From positions 2,728,001-2,792,000 of the forward strand of contig NZ_CP036524.1 in NCBI RefSeq assembly GCF_008281175.1: a stretch of 64,000 nt of DNA. The letters run 5' to 3'. Both the position numbers and the translations under genes were made by a program. The DNA is from [Clostridium] hylemonae DSM 15053. Lineage in GTDB: Bacteria > Bacillota > Clostridia > Lachnospirales > Lachnospiraceae. Under the pieces are notes generated by a model. That model worked only from the letters and a program-made list of their open reading frames with translations, was not told where the DNA came from and searched no databases. Numbering within the stretch: position 1 is the stretch's first letter; each line of letters opens with the position of its first letter. Below are positions 63,209 through 64,000 of this stretch, piece by piece.

Positions 63209-64000
63209 TTAACCTCCTATTTTTACATTCTGGAATCCTGATTGTTTAAACAGTGTCACAAACTGCTCCATCTCTTCGCCGGACGGCGCGTGAAGCTTAG
63301 TTCCGCCATATGTAAGCCCAAGCTTTTCATATTTTCCTGAGCCTGTATTGTGGTAGGGGAGAAGATTTATATTCGCCACCCTGATCTGTTTCTCCCTGAG
63401 GTATCTGATGATCTCTTCCATATCTTCTTTCGTTCCGTTTACTTCCCGTATGACCGGAATACGGATATATATACGGGCGCCTTTGCTGCTGATCCGTTCC
63501 AGATTCTCCAGAATCTGTTCATTCCCCATGCCCATATACTTTTTATGTATCTCGTTGTCCATCGTCTTGATGTCATACAAAAAGGTATCTGTATATGGGA
63601 GCAGCCGTTCAAAATTTTCGTACGGCGCCTGTCCGCACGTATCTATGGCCACCGATATGCCCATCCTGTCAAGCCTTTTTACAAGTTCTTCTACGTAATC
63701 CATATCCGCCATCATGACTTCCCCGCCGGACAGTGTTACTCCGCCGCCGGATTCTTCATAGAACATCTCGTCTTTTCTCAGCTCTTTTACCAGTTCACTG
63801 ACCGTATATTCTTTCCCTGCCACTTCCCGCAGATTCAGGTTACAGCTGTCCACACATGTGCCGCAGCCGGTACAGAGCTTCCGGTCTGTGACCATCTTTC
63901 CTGCCTCTTCCCGCACGGCATTCTGCGGACAGACCACGGCGCAGCTTCCGCACCCGGCACACCGCTCACTGTCACAGAGCAGCTGGGGCTTAAAGCACTG
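63209..64000 (-). CDS. hypE: HypD-activating enzyme (radical SAM), N-terminus cut by window edge
   Basis: The frame is open to the right edge, so the start and the radical SAM CxxxCxxC lie outside. Two ferredoxin-type 4Fe-4S clusters are visible (CAGCGSCAVVCP and CTGCGTCVDSC). Then come GGGVTLSGGEVMM, AIDTCGQAP and FLYDIKTMD, the glycyl-radical-activase core. It uses SAM to place the radical on HypD. Co-transcribed with hypD. Confidence 0.9.
   Translation of the reverse strand, partial: QCFKPQLLCDSERCAGCGSCAVVCPQNAVREEAGKMVTDRKLCTGCGTCVDSCNLNLREVAGKEYTVSELVKELRKDEMFYEESGGGVTLSGGEVMMADMDYVEELVKRLDRMGISVAIDTCGQAPYENFERLLPYTDTFLYDIKTMDNEIHKKYMGMGNEQILENLERISSKGARIYIRIPVIREVNGTKEDMEEIIRYLREKQIRVANINLLPYHNTGSGKYEKLGLTYGGTKLHAPSGEEMEQFVTLFKQSGFQNVKIGG

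Noticed and set aside
1-64000. CRISPR array, phage block, IS element or integrase
   Set aside because: No regularly spaced repeats, cas genes, capsid or tail genes, or transposase gene were seen.

Overview
The window looks like chromosome of an anaerobic, endospore-forming Bacillota, most likely a gut Lachnospiraceae/Clostridia species. Evidence: spore-associated genes (PdaA-type deacetylase, SpoIID), a class III oxygen-sensitive ribonucleotide reductase, a glycyl-radical hydroxyproline dehydratase with its activase, FeoAB iron uptake, a T-box-controlled pheST operon, AGGAGG-type ribosome binding sites and TTGACA/TATAAT promoters. The species was not identified. Nearly all space is genic, and most genes lie on the minus strand.

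Layout. 1-1.1 kb: end of a cobalamin gene (cbiG) and a Cu/Zn superoxide dismutase. 1.2-6.8 kb: pdaA, a TDT-family transporter, a C_GCAxxG_C_C protein, a two-subunit aconitase X and a divergent LysR regulator. 6.9-11.2 kb: tRNA-Trp, a YesMN-like two-component system and a lipoprotein MsrAB. 11.3-20.1 kb: an accessory stretch of small, mostly single-gene units, one frameshifted relic, and a MerR/MATE efflux pair with a textbook MerR promoter. 20.2-28.3 kb: housekeeping genes (queA, RDD protein, sppA, pheST with T-box, YihY, xpt). 28.3-33.9 kb: an EAL/degenerate-GGDEF protein divergent from a regulator with two GntR-type DNA-binding domains, then SpoIID and a probable 6S RNA gene. 33.9-42.3 kb: pckA, thrC, an NhaC antiporter, leuCD and a sortase-type surface protein. 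42.5-53 kb: a Na+-dependent transporter, feoAB behind a Fur-type box, alcohol and aldehyde dehydrogenases, a PHP phosphoesterase, membrane proteins and a WYL regulator. 53-64 kb: an AT-rich stretch with a candidate RNA, proC with a divergent GntR regulator and a four-site operator array, trxB, nrdD/nrdG behind paired NrdR boxes, TetR, acylphosphatase, and hypD/hypE running off the end.

How it fits together. Proline and hydroxyproline chemistry recurs. HypD/HypE should dehydrate trans-4-hydroxy-L-proline to pyrroline-5-carboxylate, and ProC reduces that to proline. The aconitase X pair at 4-5.8 kb belongs to a family whose bacterial members include cis-3-hydroxy-L-proline dehydratases. NrdD carries a fused redoxin domain and sits beside thioredoxin reductase, suggesting a local electron supply for anaerobic dNTP synthesis.

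I found no obvious new defence, secretion or mobile system. The most unusual items are an 80-bp perfect palindrome directly after hypD, a second G/C-rich extragenic palindrome after feoB, the dual-GntR regulator, the four-site operator array beside proC, a promoter-to-hairpin orphan transcript at 53 kb, and a YdeI-family gene that seems to start at ATA.
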